The position numbers and the translations under genes were made by a program. A stretch of 64,000 nucleotides of DNA from Planctomycetota bacterium (GTDB lineage Bacteria > Planctomycetota > JAJSAM01 > JAJVHW01): positions 1 through 64,000 of the forward strand of contig JAJFFG010000030.1 in assembly GCA_021776825.1 (NCBI GenBank), in the 5' to 3' direction. The notes under the pieces were generated by a model. The model was not told where the DNA came from, made no database searches, and saw only the letters and a program-made list of their open reading frames with translations. Positions within the stretch are counted from its first letter, which is position 1. Each line of letters opens with the position of its first letter. Shown here piece after piece: positions 18,336 through 28,100 of the stretch.

Positions 18336-19827
18336 CCGTGCGGCGATCGACTCCGAGGCGCTCCGCGGCCCGGACGTAGCTGCCTGTCTCCGCGTAGACC
18401 AACGTGCAGTAGCGTCGCAGGATCTCGCCGGCAGGAAGCTGCCCCGAGATGAACTCCGCGGCGAGCGCCTCGCGGGGAGCGCTCGGCGAAGGGAGCGAGG
18501 CGGGTCGGTAGTCCCGGTGGATCATCACGTTGCTGACACAGTGACTCAGTTCGCGCACGTTCCCCGGCCAGGCGTACTCGGGGCCGAGGTTCTCGTCGAT
18601 CCAGTTCACGGCTTCGCGCGTCAGCGTGGGCGCCTCGGACTCTCCCACCAGGCGCTCAGCGAGGAACAGCACGAGCGTCTCGAGCTCGTCCGGACTGTCG
18701 CGCAGGCGCTCCCGCAGCGACGGGGCCACCACCGTGTCGGCGCACAGCCGGTAGTAGAGGTCCTCGCGGAAGCGGCCCTCGCGCATCTCGACTCCGAGGT
18801 CACGATTGGTGGCGGCGATGATCTTGCCCTCGAAGCGCAGGTCGTCGCTCGAACCCAGCGGCTGGAACCGGCGCGACTCGAGCACGCGCAGGAGCTTCAC
18901 CTGGATGCCCGCATCGATCTCGCCGATCTCGTCGAGGAACACGGCGCCTGTCGGCGGGCAGACCTCGAGCCATCCCTGGCGATCGGCCACCGCCCCGGTG
19001 AACGCACCGCGCCGATGCCCGAAGAGCTCGGATTCGATCAGCGTCGGTGAGAGCGCGGAGAGGTTCAGCGCGAACAGCGAGGTGTCGGTCCGCGCCGCGA
19101 ACGTGCGCGACGCCGCGTCGAACGGCACGTAGCGCGAGAGCGCCACCGCCCGCGCGACGAGTTCCTTGCCGGCGCCCGACGGCCCGGTGATCAACGTCGT
19201 CATGTCGCCCATGCGGGCGTAGAGCGAGCGCTGATACCGCTTCAGGTCGTGGGTGAAGATCGACTGCCACACCTGCGCGCGCAGTCGCGCCGCCGGGAGA
19301 GAGCCGCCGGCGATCCAGAGGAACGTGTGCTGGAACGCGCGACGCACCTGGAAGAAGCACGCGAAGAGGCGCTCCGCCACCTGCCCGTGCGGCAGGCCCA
19401 CGCCCGGTGCGATCAGCAGCCGTTGCAGTTCGCTCTCGAACGCACCGTAGGCGGGGACGCGTGGAGTGCCGTCTCCGCGCGCCTCGCGATCGAGCAGGTC
19501 GACGAACGCATCGCGGCACCCGTCGTAGAGCACGTAGATCGCGAGATCCTGGTAGAGCGCGCACTCGGCCGGTGTCGGCTGCTCACCCGCCAGTAGTCGG
19601 GTGCGGATTGCCTCTGCGAGGGAGCGCGCCCGTTCCCCCAGGGCGTTGAGATTCGGGTTCGCATCGGCCGGATTCCCGCGCGGATGCCAGACCACGTCGC
19701 CCGCCACGAACACGTCGCCGAGCACCTGCCGCTCGAGGTCCACGCGTTCGGCGAGGAACGGATTGCAGTAGGTCAGCCGAGCCATGGCACGGACTGCGGG
19801 AAGCTCGTCGCGGGAGATGACCGACAT
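18286..19827 (-). CDS. Sigma-54-dependent transcriptional activator
   Basis: Enhancer-binding protein of 513 residues. An N-terminal region (about 1-195) of unrecognised sensory type precedes an AAA+ domain with Walker A GPSGAGKE, the sigma-54 contact loop GAFTGA, Walker B GAVFLDEIGE, and the sensor region ATNRDL. The C-terminus has a Fis-type helix-turn-helix (GSYVRAAERLGVDRRTVKDR). There is no response-regulator Asp pocket, so it is probably a one-component sensor. The start at MSVISRDELP is chosen because a longer start would put a palindromic operator inside the coding sequence. The gene is divergent from the VIT/VWA gene, a plausible target, but I found no good -24/-12 promoter there. 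Confidence 0.9.
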   Translation of the reverse strand: MSVISRDELPAVRAMARLTYCNPFLAERVDLERQVLGDVFVAGDVVWHPRGNPADANPNLNALGERARSLAEAIRTRLLAGEQPTPAECALYQDLAIYVLYDGCRDAFVDLLDREARGDGTPRVPAYGAFESELQRLLIAPGVGLPHGQVAERLFACFFQVRRAFQHTFLWIAGGSLPAARLRAQVWQSIFTHDLKRYQRSLYARMGDMTTLITGPSGAGKELVARAVALSRYVPFDAASRTFAARTDTSLFALNLSALSPTLIESELFGHRRGAFTGAVADRQGWLEVCPPTGAVFLDEIGEIDAGIQVKLLRVLESRRFQPLGSSDDLRFEGKIIAATNRDLGVEMREGRFREDLYYRLCADTVVAPSLRERLRDSPDELETLVLFLAERLVGESEAPTLTREAVNWIDENLGPEYAWPGNVRELSHCVSNVMIHRDYRPASLPSPSAPREALAAEFISGQLPAGEILRRYCTLVYAETGSYVRAAERLGVDRRTVKDRVDAALLARLRGA

Positions 19828-19845
19828 GTACGCAGAGTGTACATG
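19825..19845. promoter_or_regulatory. Perfect palindrome over the sigma-54 activator start
   Basis: Arms CATGTAC and GTACATG (seven bases) are separated by GCAGAGT; the first arm contains the activator start codon on the minus strand. It looks like an operator for autorepression, in the 190-bp divergent region shared with the VIT/VWA gene. Confidence 0.5.
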
Positions 19846-20015
19846 CCGTGGACACACACTGATCAGACGCGCCGCGGCTCGCGCGAGGCCGAAGGGAGGG
19901 ATATCGATGTAACCTGTTTATTAGGCAGCACTTAATGAGTTCGCCCGCGAGCGGCACGGCCCTCGCGAAGGGTCCTCCGAACACGCGCCGGGATGGCGCT
20001 GAAGAGGAGGTTCAC

Positions 20016-22175
20016 ATGGTCAGCCACTCAGAGAGACCCCGTTCGCGCCGAGTTCGCCCCCCGTGGCGACAGCTCATTTCCGCGGCGGCAACCGCACTCG
20101 TGATGACGGCCTCGATGGCGACGGCCGAGGCCTCAGGGCTGCTCGTTGCCGACGGCGGCTTCGGCGGTGTGCTCGAGATCGCCGAGCACGAGGTCGAGGT
20201 CACGATCAACAACGGCATCGCCGTCACCGAGGTCACCCAGGTCTTCCGCAACACGGAGGATCGGCAGCTCGAGGCGCTCTACACGTTCCCGGTCCCGCGC
20301 GGCGCCTCCATCTCGGAGTTCAGCATGTGGATCGGCGGCAAGGAGATGGTCGGCGAAGTCGTCGAGAAGCGTCGCGCTCGCGAGATCTACGAGAGCTACA
20401 AGCGCCGCAACATCGACCCCGGCCTGCTCGAACAGGTCGACTACAAGACGTTCGAGATGCGCATCTTCCCTGTCGCTCCCAACGCGGAGCAGCGGGTGCG
20501 GATCGTCTACTACCAAGAGCTCGAGATCGACGCGGACTGGGCCACGTACGTGTACCCGCTCGCGACGAGCACGCGCACCGCGATCGACAGTCGCACGCGC
20601 GGTCGCTTCGCCATGAACCTGACCGCGCGCTCTGAGATCCCGATCGTCGAGATCGAGAGCCCGAGCCACACCGACGACTTCGTGATGGTGCAGCACGCGG
20701 AGCACCAGGTGCAGGCGAGTCTCGAAGCGACGGGCGGCGATCTCAGCCGTGACGTCGTGCTCGCGTTCCGCACCGAGCGCGCGCGCACCGGGGTCGATCT
20801 CGTCGCGTCGAAGGAGCGCGGCGAGGACGGCTACTTCCTGCTGACCCTCACCGCGGGTGACGAACTCGCGAAGCAGGACGAGGGCATGGACTACGTGTTC
20901 GTCCTCGACATCTCGGGAAGCATGCGCGACGCGGGCAAACTCCAGGTTTCGCGCGGCTCGCTCGACGCCTTCATCCGCGCGCTCGGACCCGAGGACCGCT
21001 TCGAGGTGCTCGCGTTCAACGTTGCGGCGAACCCACTCTTCCAGGGTCTGCGCCCGGCAGAACGCGGTGCGATCGACGAGGCCGAGGGCTTCCTCGCGAG
21101 CCAGAAGGCACGCGGCGGCACGGTCCTGGAACCGGCGTTGCGGAGGGCCTACGGATACAAGGATCCGGACCGGCTCCTGAACGTCGTCATCCTGAGCGAC
21201 GGCATGACCGAGCAGGCCGAGCGACAGACGCTGCTGCGCCTGATCGGCGAGCGTCCCAACTCGACGCGCGTCTTCGCGATCGGCGTCGGCAACGACGTGA
21301 ACCGTCCGCTGCTCCAGCAGATGGCGGAGGATGCCGGCGGACTCGCGGCGTTCCTCTCGCGTGGCGACGACTTCGAGCGCAAGGCAGCCGCGTTCCGACG
21401 CAAGTTGCTGCGGCCAGCAATCAGCAATCTCGAGATCGTGGCCGACGGTGGCGGCGTCTTCGACGTCGAGCCGCGCACGCTCCCGAGCCTCTACCACGGT
21501 CTGCCCGTGCGGATGTACGGCCGCTACGAGAAGAGCGGCCCGGTCACGCTGACGATCCGCGGTGACATCGGCTCCGAGCCGTTCGAGAAGACGATCGAGA
21601 TCCAGCTGCCGAAGGACGGCGTGGAGAACCCCGAGGTCGAGCGCATGTGGGCCTGTCACCGAGTGCGGCGACTGCTCCAGGACGGTGATCGAGCGGGCTC
21701 CCGCGACACGGTCGCCGAGGAGGTCGTGCGACTCGGCGAGGGCTACTCCATCGTCACGCCGTACACGTCGTTCCTCGTGCTCGAGAACGACGGCGAGTAC
21801 CAGCGCTGGAAGATCGAACGGCGCAACGCGACGCGCGTTCAGCGAGACCGCGCGGCGCGGGAGCGACTGCGCGAGGAGCTGACGGCGCTGCAGAGCGCCG
21901 CAGCAAACGAGCTCGGTCCCATGGCTGAGGGCGCGCGGAAGAACCGTGCGCCGAACACTCCCCAGAACGCTGGCGGCTCACAGCCCGCGAACCGCACGTC
22001 GGGGGCGCCTCCTGCGCCACAGCCCTCCACCGGGCGCGGCTGGGACCTGCCGCTCAAGAGCAACGGCGGTGGCGCTCTCGACCCGTTCAGCGTGGGCCTC
22101 GTGCTCGGGCTGGGCGGCCTGGCCGCAGCAGCGCGTCGACGCCGCCGCGACGAGAACGAGAACGAGCGTGCGTGA
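20016..22175 (+). CDS. VIT/VWA domain surface protein with GlyGly-CTERM-like tail
   Basis: Exported protein of 719 residues; the ATG has AGGAGG six bases upstream, which excludes an earlier in-frame start. Order: Arg-rich signal peptide (to about residue 40), a VIT domain (about 45-170, with EVTQVFRNTEDRQLEALYTF), then a von Willebrand A domain from about residue 290 with an intact MIDAS start, FVLDISGSM. A Pro/Ala/Gln-rich linker (640-680) leads to GGGALDP, a hydrophobic stretch (FSVGLVLGLGGLAAAA) and five arginines. Gly-rich motif, helix and Arg cluster form the three-part tail recognised by rhombosortase. The next gene is a rhombosortase. VIT/VWA proteins elsewhere mediate surface protein-protein contacts; the binding partner here is unknown. 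Confidence 0.88.
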   Translation: MVSHSERPRSRRVRPPWRQLISAAATALVMTASMATAEASGLLVADGGFGGVLEIAEHEVEVTINNGIAVTEVTQVFRNTEDRQLEALYTFPVPRGASISEFSMWIGGKEMVGEVVEKRRAREIYESYKRRNIDPGLLEQVDYKTFEMRIFPVAPNAEQRVRIVYYQELEIDADWATYVYPLATSTRTAIDSRTRGRFAMNLTARSEIPIVEIESPSHTDDFVMVQHAEHQVQASLEATGGDLSRDVVLAFRTERARTGVDLVASKERGEDGYFLLTLTAGDELAKQDEGMDYVFVLDISGSMRDAGKLQVSRGSLDAFIRALGPEDRFEVLAFNVAANPLFQGLRPAERGAIDEAEGFLASQKARGGTVLEPALRRAYGYKDPDRLLNVVILSDGMTEQAERQTLLRLIGERPNSTRVFAIGVGNDVNRPLLQQMAEDAGGLAAFLSRGDDFERKAAAFRRKLLRPAISNLEIVADGGGVFDVEPRTLPSLYHGLPVRMYGRYEKSGPVTLTIRGDIGSEPFEKTIEIQLPKDGVENPEVERMWACHRVRRLLQDGDRAGSRDTVAEEVVRLGEGYSIVTPYTSFLVLENDGEYQRWKIERRNATRVQRDRAARERLREELTALQSAAANELGPMAEGARKNRAPNTPQNAGGSQPANRTSGAPPAPQPSTGRGWDLPLKSNGGGALDPFSVGLVLGLGGLAAAARRRRRDENENERA

Positions 22176-22204
22176 CGGGGTGGTCCCGTCGGCATTCCTC
22201 TCCC

Positions 22205-22230
22205 GGGCGGGGCGCTTCGGCGCCCCGCCC
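22205..22230 (+). terminator. Strong hairpin with TTCG loop between VIT/VWA and rhombosortase
   Basis: Eleven perfect pairs (GGGCGGGGCGC with GCGCCCCGCCC) close a TTCG tetraloop, 30 bases after the VIT/VWA stop. It fits an intrinsic terminator or an attenuator, though the following bases are only mildly T-rich. Confidence 0.7.
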
Positions 22231-22266
22231 CTCGGTCGTTCGTCTCGCGGACTTGTGCGACGACGC

Positions 22267-22857
22267 ATGCCAGCGCTCGCCGCCGCGACGCTCCTGACGT
22301 TGCCGGCACTCGTGGCGCTCGTCTCCCCCGCCGTCGCGACGGCGTTCGAGCTGGACCGCGCGCGCCTCGCGTCGGGCGAGTTCTGGCGCGTCGTCACGTG
22401 CCACTGGACGCACTGGTCGCTCGATCACGCAGCCTGGGACCTGCTCGCGTTCGTCGCCGCGCTGACCATCGGCTGGACGCAATGCCGAGGTCGCGTCCTC
22501 GTCACGCTATCCACCGCCGCGCTGGCGATCCCCGCGGCGCTCTGGTGGCTGCAGCCGGAGATGACGCACTACCGCGGTCTGTCAGGTCTCGACTCGGCGC
22601 TGTTCGCGTTGGTGGGCATCGTGCTTCTGCGACGCGAAGCATCAGGCGGGTCCCGCACTCTCGCCGCCGGGATCGCCGTCGCGCTCGCGGCATTCGTCGC
22701 CAAGATCGCGTTCGAGCTCGCCAGCGGCGGGGCCGTGTTCGTCGACGCAACCGGCTTCGTCCCCGTGCCGCTCGCCCACATCGTCGGCGGCGCCGTGGGG
22801 GCCGCCGTCGCGGTTCTGCCGCGCTCGCCTGACGCGGGTCCGTCAGCCCTTGGCTAA
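22267..22857 (+). CDS. rrtA: Rhombosortase (rhomboid-family intramembrane protease)
   Basis: Membrane serine protease of 196 residues with about six hydrophobic segments, the size of rhombosortases. Family landmarks: EFWRVVTCHWTHWSLDHAAW in the second helix region, the catalytic serine in YRGLSGLDSALF (about residue 106) and the catalytic histidine in LAHIVGG (about residue 171). Rhombosortases cleave GlyGly-CTERM tails and allow the protein to be anchored or released; the VIT/VWA protein just upstream bears such a tail. The ATG is used as start; GTG codons at 22255 and 22168 are alternatives, the latter overlapping the upstream stop but lying before the hairpin. Its stop overlaps the convergent gene's stop. 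Confidence 0.82.
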   Translation: MPALAAATLLTLPALVALVSPAVATAFELDRARLASGEFWRVVTCHWTHWSLDHAAWDLLAFVAALTIGWTQCRGRVLVTLSTAALAIPAALWWLQPEMTHYRGLSGLDSALFALVGIVLLRREASGGSRTLAAGIAVALAAFVAKIAFELASGGAVFVDATGFVPVPLAHIVGGAVGAAVAVLPRSPDAGPSALG

Positions 22858-24332
22858 TCCCGGTTCGCGCCGAAGACGCGGCCGTAGCGAAACGCGATCT
22901 CGGCCGCCAGAGTGAGCAACGCCGTGGTTCGGAGGCGCCCCTCGGACTCCTGCGCGGCGAGCTGCGGCGTCCACGATCCACAGTCATGATGCCCGGGGTC
23001 CGTGTCGCGCGCGGCCGGCGTCGTGAACGGGTCGCGGAACGCCTTCAGCCATGGCTCCTGATCGACCTCTCCATCGGCGTCTGCGTCGGGCGAGTGCACG
23101 GCGACGATCGCGGAGAAGTACGCCGCGGTCGGGTCCATCGTCCGCCCGCTGGCCGGGTCGACGGCCGCCACGCGGTTCGCGGCTGCGGCGAGGTCCGGGG
23201 AGCCCGCTAGCGTCTCGCCGAGTGCAATCCGCGCACCGGCGAGCAGCACCGCGTCGCGATACGGGAGTCCAGACGGACTACCTAGGGCGCGCAGATCGAC
23301 GAGCGGCGGCTCGGGCAGGTCGACGTTGAGATCTGCTACGCGCGCGGCGTGCAGCGCGCACGCCGCCCAGACGGTCGTCTCGAGATCCGGGCTGCGCCCT
23401 CCGGACGTGGACGGCCAGCCCGAGCTCTCGGAGCGCATCGCCGCGAGCGCCGCCACGGAGCGCTGTGCCGACGGCTTCCAAAGTCGGCTGCCCGTCAGCC
23501 CGTACGCCTCGCACATGGCCAACGTGGCGACGGCGTGAGTCCGGACGTCGGTCGAGTCGAACGCACCATCCGCTCGCTGCAGGCCCTTGAGGTGCCGCAG
23601 GGCGGACCACATGGTGTTGTGGTGCTGGCCGGAGAAGTGCGTCTCGCCGAAGCCGAGCAACGCGAGGACCACCAGGCCTGTCGTCTCGACGTCGTTGTGC
23701 CCCTTCGCCGCGGGGTCGCAGCGAGCCTCGCCGCAAGCGGCGACGAATGTCTCAGCGGAGAATCCCCCGTGATCCTCCTGATGGCGCGCGAGCCAATCGA
23801 TGGCGGTGTCGACGCCGGCACGCCCCCAGCGATTCTCGCGGCACTCGCAGCGCGTCTGTCGCGACGCCGCCGCCCGTTCGAGCACCGCACTTGCGTCGAC
23901 GACCACGGTCTCGCCGGGGAGTACGCCGACGGTGTGGGTCTCGCCCCACCGACCGATCTCGAGACGCACCTCGTGTCGACCGGCGGCGACGACGGCAGCG
24001 CCGTAGCGGGTGTCCCCGTCGACTCGTACCCGCATCCGACCGATCCGCGGGGCGACATCGAGCACACCGTCACGGCGGGCGTGGTCTCGCGAGCGGCGTA
24101 TCGGGATCGGAGGATCGGTCGCTCCATCGGTCACTCTCGCGTCGCGAGCGTCGTCGGCCCCCGTCGGAAGTTCGCCCGTGTCCGACGTCTCGACGGCTTC
24201 TGGTCGGGCCGGCTCAGGCGACCTCGGCGCGCAGAGCGCGAGGCCGGCGACGACCGCCACGACGAGGATCAACGGGAGGAGGAACCGACGCACAGGACGA
24301 CGGTAGCCGCCGTCGTCGCTCCGAGACGCCAT
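22854..24332 (-). CDS. Membrane-anchored prenyltransferase/squalene-cyclase-repeat protein
   Basis: Protein of 492 residues. One N-terminal membrane helix (RRFLLPLILVVAVVAGLALC) is followed by a disordered Asp/Arg-rich linker, a PEGA-like beta segment (around residues 85-150, RMRVRVDGDTRYG...AGRHEVRLE) and then alpha-alpha barrel repeats of the squalene-oxidase/prenyltransferase type, e.g. AIDWLARHQEDHGGFS, HLKGLQRADGAFD, CALHAARVADL. The DxDD acid motif of true cyclases is not seen, so the fold may serve binding rather than catalysis. Cysteines CECREN and AACGEARC precede the first repeats. Such proteins are common in Planctomycetota; function unknown. It ends on the rhombosortase stop and is divergent from the methyltransferase gene. 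Confidence 0.75.
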   Translation of the reverse strand: MASRSDDGGYRRPVRRFLLPLILVVAVVAGLALCAPRSPEPARPEAVETSDTGELPTGADDARDARVTDGATDPPIPIRRSRDHARRDGVLDVAPRIGRMRVRVDGDTRYGAAVVAAGRHEVRLEIGRWGETHTVGVLPGETVVVDASAVLERAAASRQTRCECRENRWGRAGVDTAIDWLARHQEDHGGFSAETFVAACGEARCDPAAKGHNDVETTGLVVLALLGFGETHFSGQHHNTMWSALRHLKGLQRADGAFDSTDVRTHAVATLAMCEAYGLTGSRLWKPSAQRSVAALAAMRSESSGWPSTSGGRSPDLETTVWAACALHAARVADLNVDLPEPPLVDLRALGSPSGLPYRDAVLLAGARIALGETLAGSPDLAAAANRVAAVDPASGRTMDPTAAYFSAIVAVHSPDADADGEVDQEPWLKAFRDPFTTPAARDTDPGHHDCGSWTPQLAAQESEGRLRTTALLTLAAEIAFRYGRVFGANRD

Positions 24333-24419
24333 CCTGCCGCGAGCATCCCGGGATCGTCCTCCGCTACCCTGCGCCGGCGGTCGCGAACGGCTGCATCATC
24401 CGAGGAGGCGCGAACGCGA

Positions 24420-25109
24420 GTGGACGAGATCCCGGAGCTGTCGTGGCAACGTCTGCGCGCCGCGCGAGCGCGTGTGGCGAAACGCTGGCCGTCGCCGTTT
24501 CGGCTGCCGCTGGTCAAGCGTCCGTCCGACGTCTTGTACAGCCTGCTCACGGGCGATGCGTCGCTGCTCGACATCGGCGCCGGAGACGACCGCCGCCGCG
24601 GTCGAGTAGCGGTCCGCTTCCCCCAGGTCTGCTACGTCGCGGTCGACCCGGACCCTGAGGCTGGCGCCGACCACGCCGCGCTCGATCAGGTGGAGGGCAG
24701 CTTCGACGTGGCGAGCCTTCTAGAGGTCGTCGAGCACGTGCCTCCGGCGGTGGCCGTCGAGGTCCTGCGGGGCGCGGGCGCGCGACTGCGTCCTGGCGGA
24801 CACGTCGTCGTCTCGGTGCCCTGCACCCATACGCCCGGTCGCTTCCTGCGCGACTGCACGCACGTCACTCCTTGGGCTCACGATGAACTCGGCGCGGCAC
24901 TGGACCTGGCCGGTTTCGAGGTCGTCAGCCTCCATCGCACCTACGCGGCTCCCGGGCTCCAGCGCCTCCTGCGACGCGCGCTCCTGGGCCCGATCGGGCA
25001 CCTGTTCGGCCTCGACTACGCCCAGAGCGTGGTCGCCGTCGGCCGTCGGCCCTACACCCCCGCGGGCTCGAATTCCGATGAGTACGGGAACCCACCCGCG
25101 CGCACGTAG
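24420..25109 (+). CDS. Class I SAM-dependent methyltransferase
   Basis: Soluble enzyme of 229 residues. Motif I is LLDIGAGDD (glycine loop for S-adenosylmethionine), followed by an acidic strand end VAVDPDPEA, FDVASLLEVVEHV (motif typical of methyltransferase family 11/23) and LRPGGHVVVSVPCTH. The GTG start has GAGGAGG about 11 bases upstream, slightly far. The C-terminal region LLGPIGHLFGLDYAQSVVAVG resembles O-antigen or polysaccharide-linked methyltransferases, but the substrate cannot be told. It ends ten bases before the TPR lipoprotein start, suggesting co-transcription. Confidence 0.85.
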   Translation: MDEIPELSWQRLRAARARVAKRWPSPFRLPLVKRPSDVLYSLLTGDASLLDIGAGDDRRRGRVAVRFPQVCYVAVDPDPEAGADHAALDQVEGSFDVASLLEVVEHVPPAVAVEVLRGAGARLRPGGHVVVSVPCTHTPGRFLRDCTHVTPWAHDELGAALDLAGFEVVSLHRTYAAPGLQRLLRRALLGPIGHLFGLDYAQSVVAVGRRPYTPAGSNSDEYGNPPART

Positions 25110-25119
25110 GGAGGCTCCC

Positions 25120-28100
25120 GTGCAGACATCCGACACGACGACATTCACTCGATCCATCCTCGCCGCCACGCTCCTCGGAGCGCTGGCGCTGGCATCCGCC
25201 TGCGGGCGTTCCGCCGAGGAGCTCGAGAGCTACGCCAGGCTGTACGACGAGCGCGGTGACCACGTTCGGGCCGTCGTCGAGTGGACGAACGCCCTCGAGA
25301 AGGCACCTGACGACGCCGATCTCCTGCTCGGCCGCGGTCGCTCCTTCCTCGCGAGCAACCAGTACGCCGCCGCGCGTGCCGACTTCGACCGCGTCGTCGA
25401 GTTGGGCCAGCACGGAGTCGAACCCCGCTTTCTCATCGCCGAGAGCTGGTCCCAGGAGGGCGAGTTCGAGCGGGCGTTGCAGGCGCTGCAGGGTCTCGAG
25501 GCCACCGACCCCGTCCGCACCCGACGCCTGCAGGGCGGAGTGCGGCTGGAGCGGGCCACGTCCGTGCTGCGCTCGATGCTGCGCGATCTCGCCTCCCTCG
25601 CACCGGACGATCCCGACACGATCTGGCGTGGGCTCGCCGCCCTCGACTTCGCCACGGCCCGGGCATACCTCGAGGATCCGCGTCACTCGCCGGAGGTGCG
25701 CGCACTGCTGACGCCGATGTCCCAGGCGAACGAGGACCTGCTCGCGGCAGCGGAGGACCTGAGCGTCGCGGCTGCGGCGACGGGCCCGGAGGCGGCCGAG
25801 GCAGTATGCGATCTGGCCGAACTCGATCTCCTCTATCAGCGTTTCCCCGCGGCGATGACGCGGCTACACAGGCTGCTCGACGACCCCCTGCAGATGTCCA
25901 CGGAGAAGCGCGCTCGCGGCCTCCTGGCCGACACCCTCGAACAGCGCGGCGATCTCGAGGGCGCGCTCGACCAGATGGCGGCAGCGGTCACGGCGCACCC
26001 GAGCGATCTCGATCTCCGGTTCGCGCGCGGCATGCTCCTACTCAAGCTCGGCCGACTGGACGATGCGGGCCCGGACGTCGAGGCCGTGGCCTCCGATCCG
26101 TACCGCGGCGTCCAGGCCAAGCTGCTTCAGGGCATCCTGAAGCTTCAGGGCGGCGACTCGCACGGCGCTGTCGCTGACTTCCAGTACCTCGCCGCGAACG
26201 CCTCGGGAACGCCGATCACGCACCTCTGGCTCGGGCTCGCGCTCGCCGCCACGAGCGACGACTCGAGTGCCGCGATGGCCGCATTCTCTCGCGCCGTGGA
26301 GATCGATCCGCGCTTCTACACCGCGCACCTCGCCCGTGCCGGCACCGCCCTGAAGACCGGCTGGGCCGACGTCGCCGTGCAGCACGGACGACGCTGCACC
26401 GAGCTCGATCCGACGAACGCCGCCGGTTGGCTGGTCCTCGGCGAAGCGCTGGTGCGACGCGCTGGGACGCAGAAACGGACTCGTGCGCGCGAAGCCGACT
26501 TCACGGCCGCCGCGGAAGCCCTCGGTCACGCGTTGCAACGCGATCCGCGCGGCTTCACCGGCCACGAGGCCCTCGTGATGCGGAACGTGATCACGGGCAA
26601 GCTCTCGGAGGGCATCGCCTCCCTGCGCTCGGCGATGGCCGATAGTCGGGAGCCCGACCTACTCGCGACGCTCGCCGAGCTGCTCTTCACGGACCACCAG
26701 ACCGCCGAGGCGCTTCTCTGCCTCGAGGAGGCCGTAGGCGTCGATCCCGGCCACCTCCGGAGCGTGAGGTCGTTGGCCGCTGTCTATGCCGAACAGCGCC
26801 GCGATGCCGACGCCGTCCGTGTCCTCCAAGCGGCTCGCAATGCCGCGGGCGCCGACGGCGAGGCCTCGGTGCTCCTCGCGACGCACCTCGTCGATGGCGC
26901 TGAAATCGCCGACGCACGCCGCGTCATCGCGGAGTCCGTCCAGGCCTACCCACGCCACCGCGGGCTCGCGTTGATGCGCGTGCGGCTGGCGATTCAGGAT
27001 GAGGACCTGCTCGACGCCGAGGCCGCGTGTCTCGCCGGCCTCGAGGTCGCACCGGGGCTGCGTCCCTTCCACCAGGCTGGTGCCCTGGCCGCGCTGCGCG
27101 GGGACGACGCAACGGCAGCGGAGCGCCTTGCCGCGTCGCTGCAACGCCATCCGTCCGACGTCGCGCTCCTCGCGACACAGGCGCTCGTCGCAGCTCGCAG
27201 CGGGGATCAGGCGACCGCGCTCATCGCAGCGCGGTCCACCGCCGAGCGGGCGCCGGGAGATCCGTACCTTCTCGCCGCCGCCGGCATCGCGATGCAGCTG
27301 GCCGGCGATAGCGCGGGTGCGCGTGCTCTGGCGCGGGCCGCCAAAACCCTGGCGACGCCGGCGCGCGACCTCGTGCTCCGCCAGCTCGATCACGCCGCGT
27401 CGAGCGACGGCGCGTCGCAGACGTTGATCGGTCTGCATCTCCGAACGCTGGCAGCCGGACCGGGCGTCCGGGCTGGTGAGCCGCCGATCGAAGAGTCCCG
27501 CGCCGCGGAGCTTCTGGGCGGCAGCGGATCGCGAGACGGTCTGCTCATCGACATGATCGCGAACGCACACCTCGCCCGCGGCGATGCCGCCGGCGCCGCC
27601 GCTCACTACGAGCGTCTGCTCGAAGTCGAGCCGCGTCTCGTCGGGGCGCGCGAGAAGCTCGCCCTCATCCGTGCCCATGCCGGCGATGGCGGCGCGGCGC
27701 TGGATGCGCTCGTGCAGCTCTTCTCCGCAGGGACACGCAGTCCGCGGGCGCACGCGCTCGCCGGCGCTCTCTACGAGGAGCGCGGTGACCTCGGCGACGC
27801 GCACCGCCACCTCCAGCGATCGATCGAGCTCGACGGCAACAACCCCGAGGTGCTCGCGCGCCTCGCCCACGTTCTCGAGCGCGAGGACCTGATGCCCGAC
27901 GCCCGCGTCCTGTGGGAGCGCGTGCTCCTCCTCGCGCCGATCCATCCCGTCGGCAACGCACGCATGGCCGAGATCCTCGTCGAGGAGCAGCCGAGCCGCG
28001 CCGAGACGCTGGCGCGGCGATCGGTCGCGCTGGACCCTCGATCGCCGTACTCCCGCCGCGCCCTCGGCCGCGTGCTGCTCGTGCAGCGCCGACCGGCCGA

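Noticed and set aside
19846-20015. Sigma-54 promoter for the VIT/VWA gene
   Set aside because: TGGACA...TGATC lacks the GG-N10-GC core; no acceptable -24/-12 pair seen. The AT-rich patch near 19915-19935 may be a promoter but cannot be typed.
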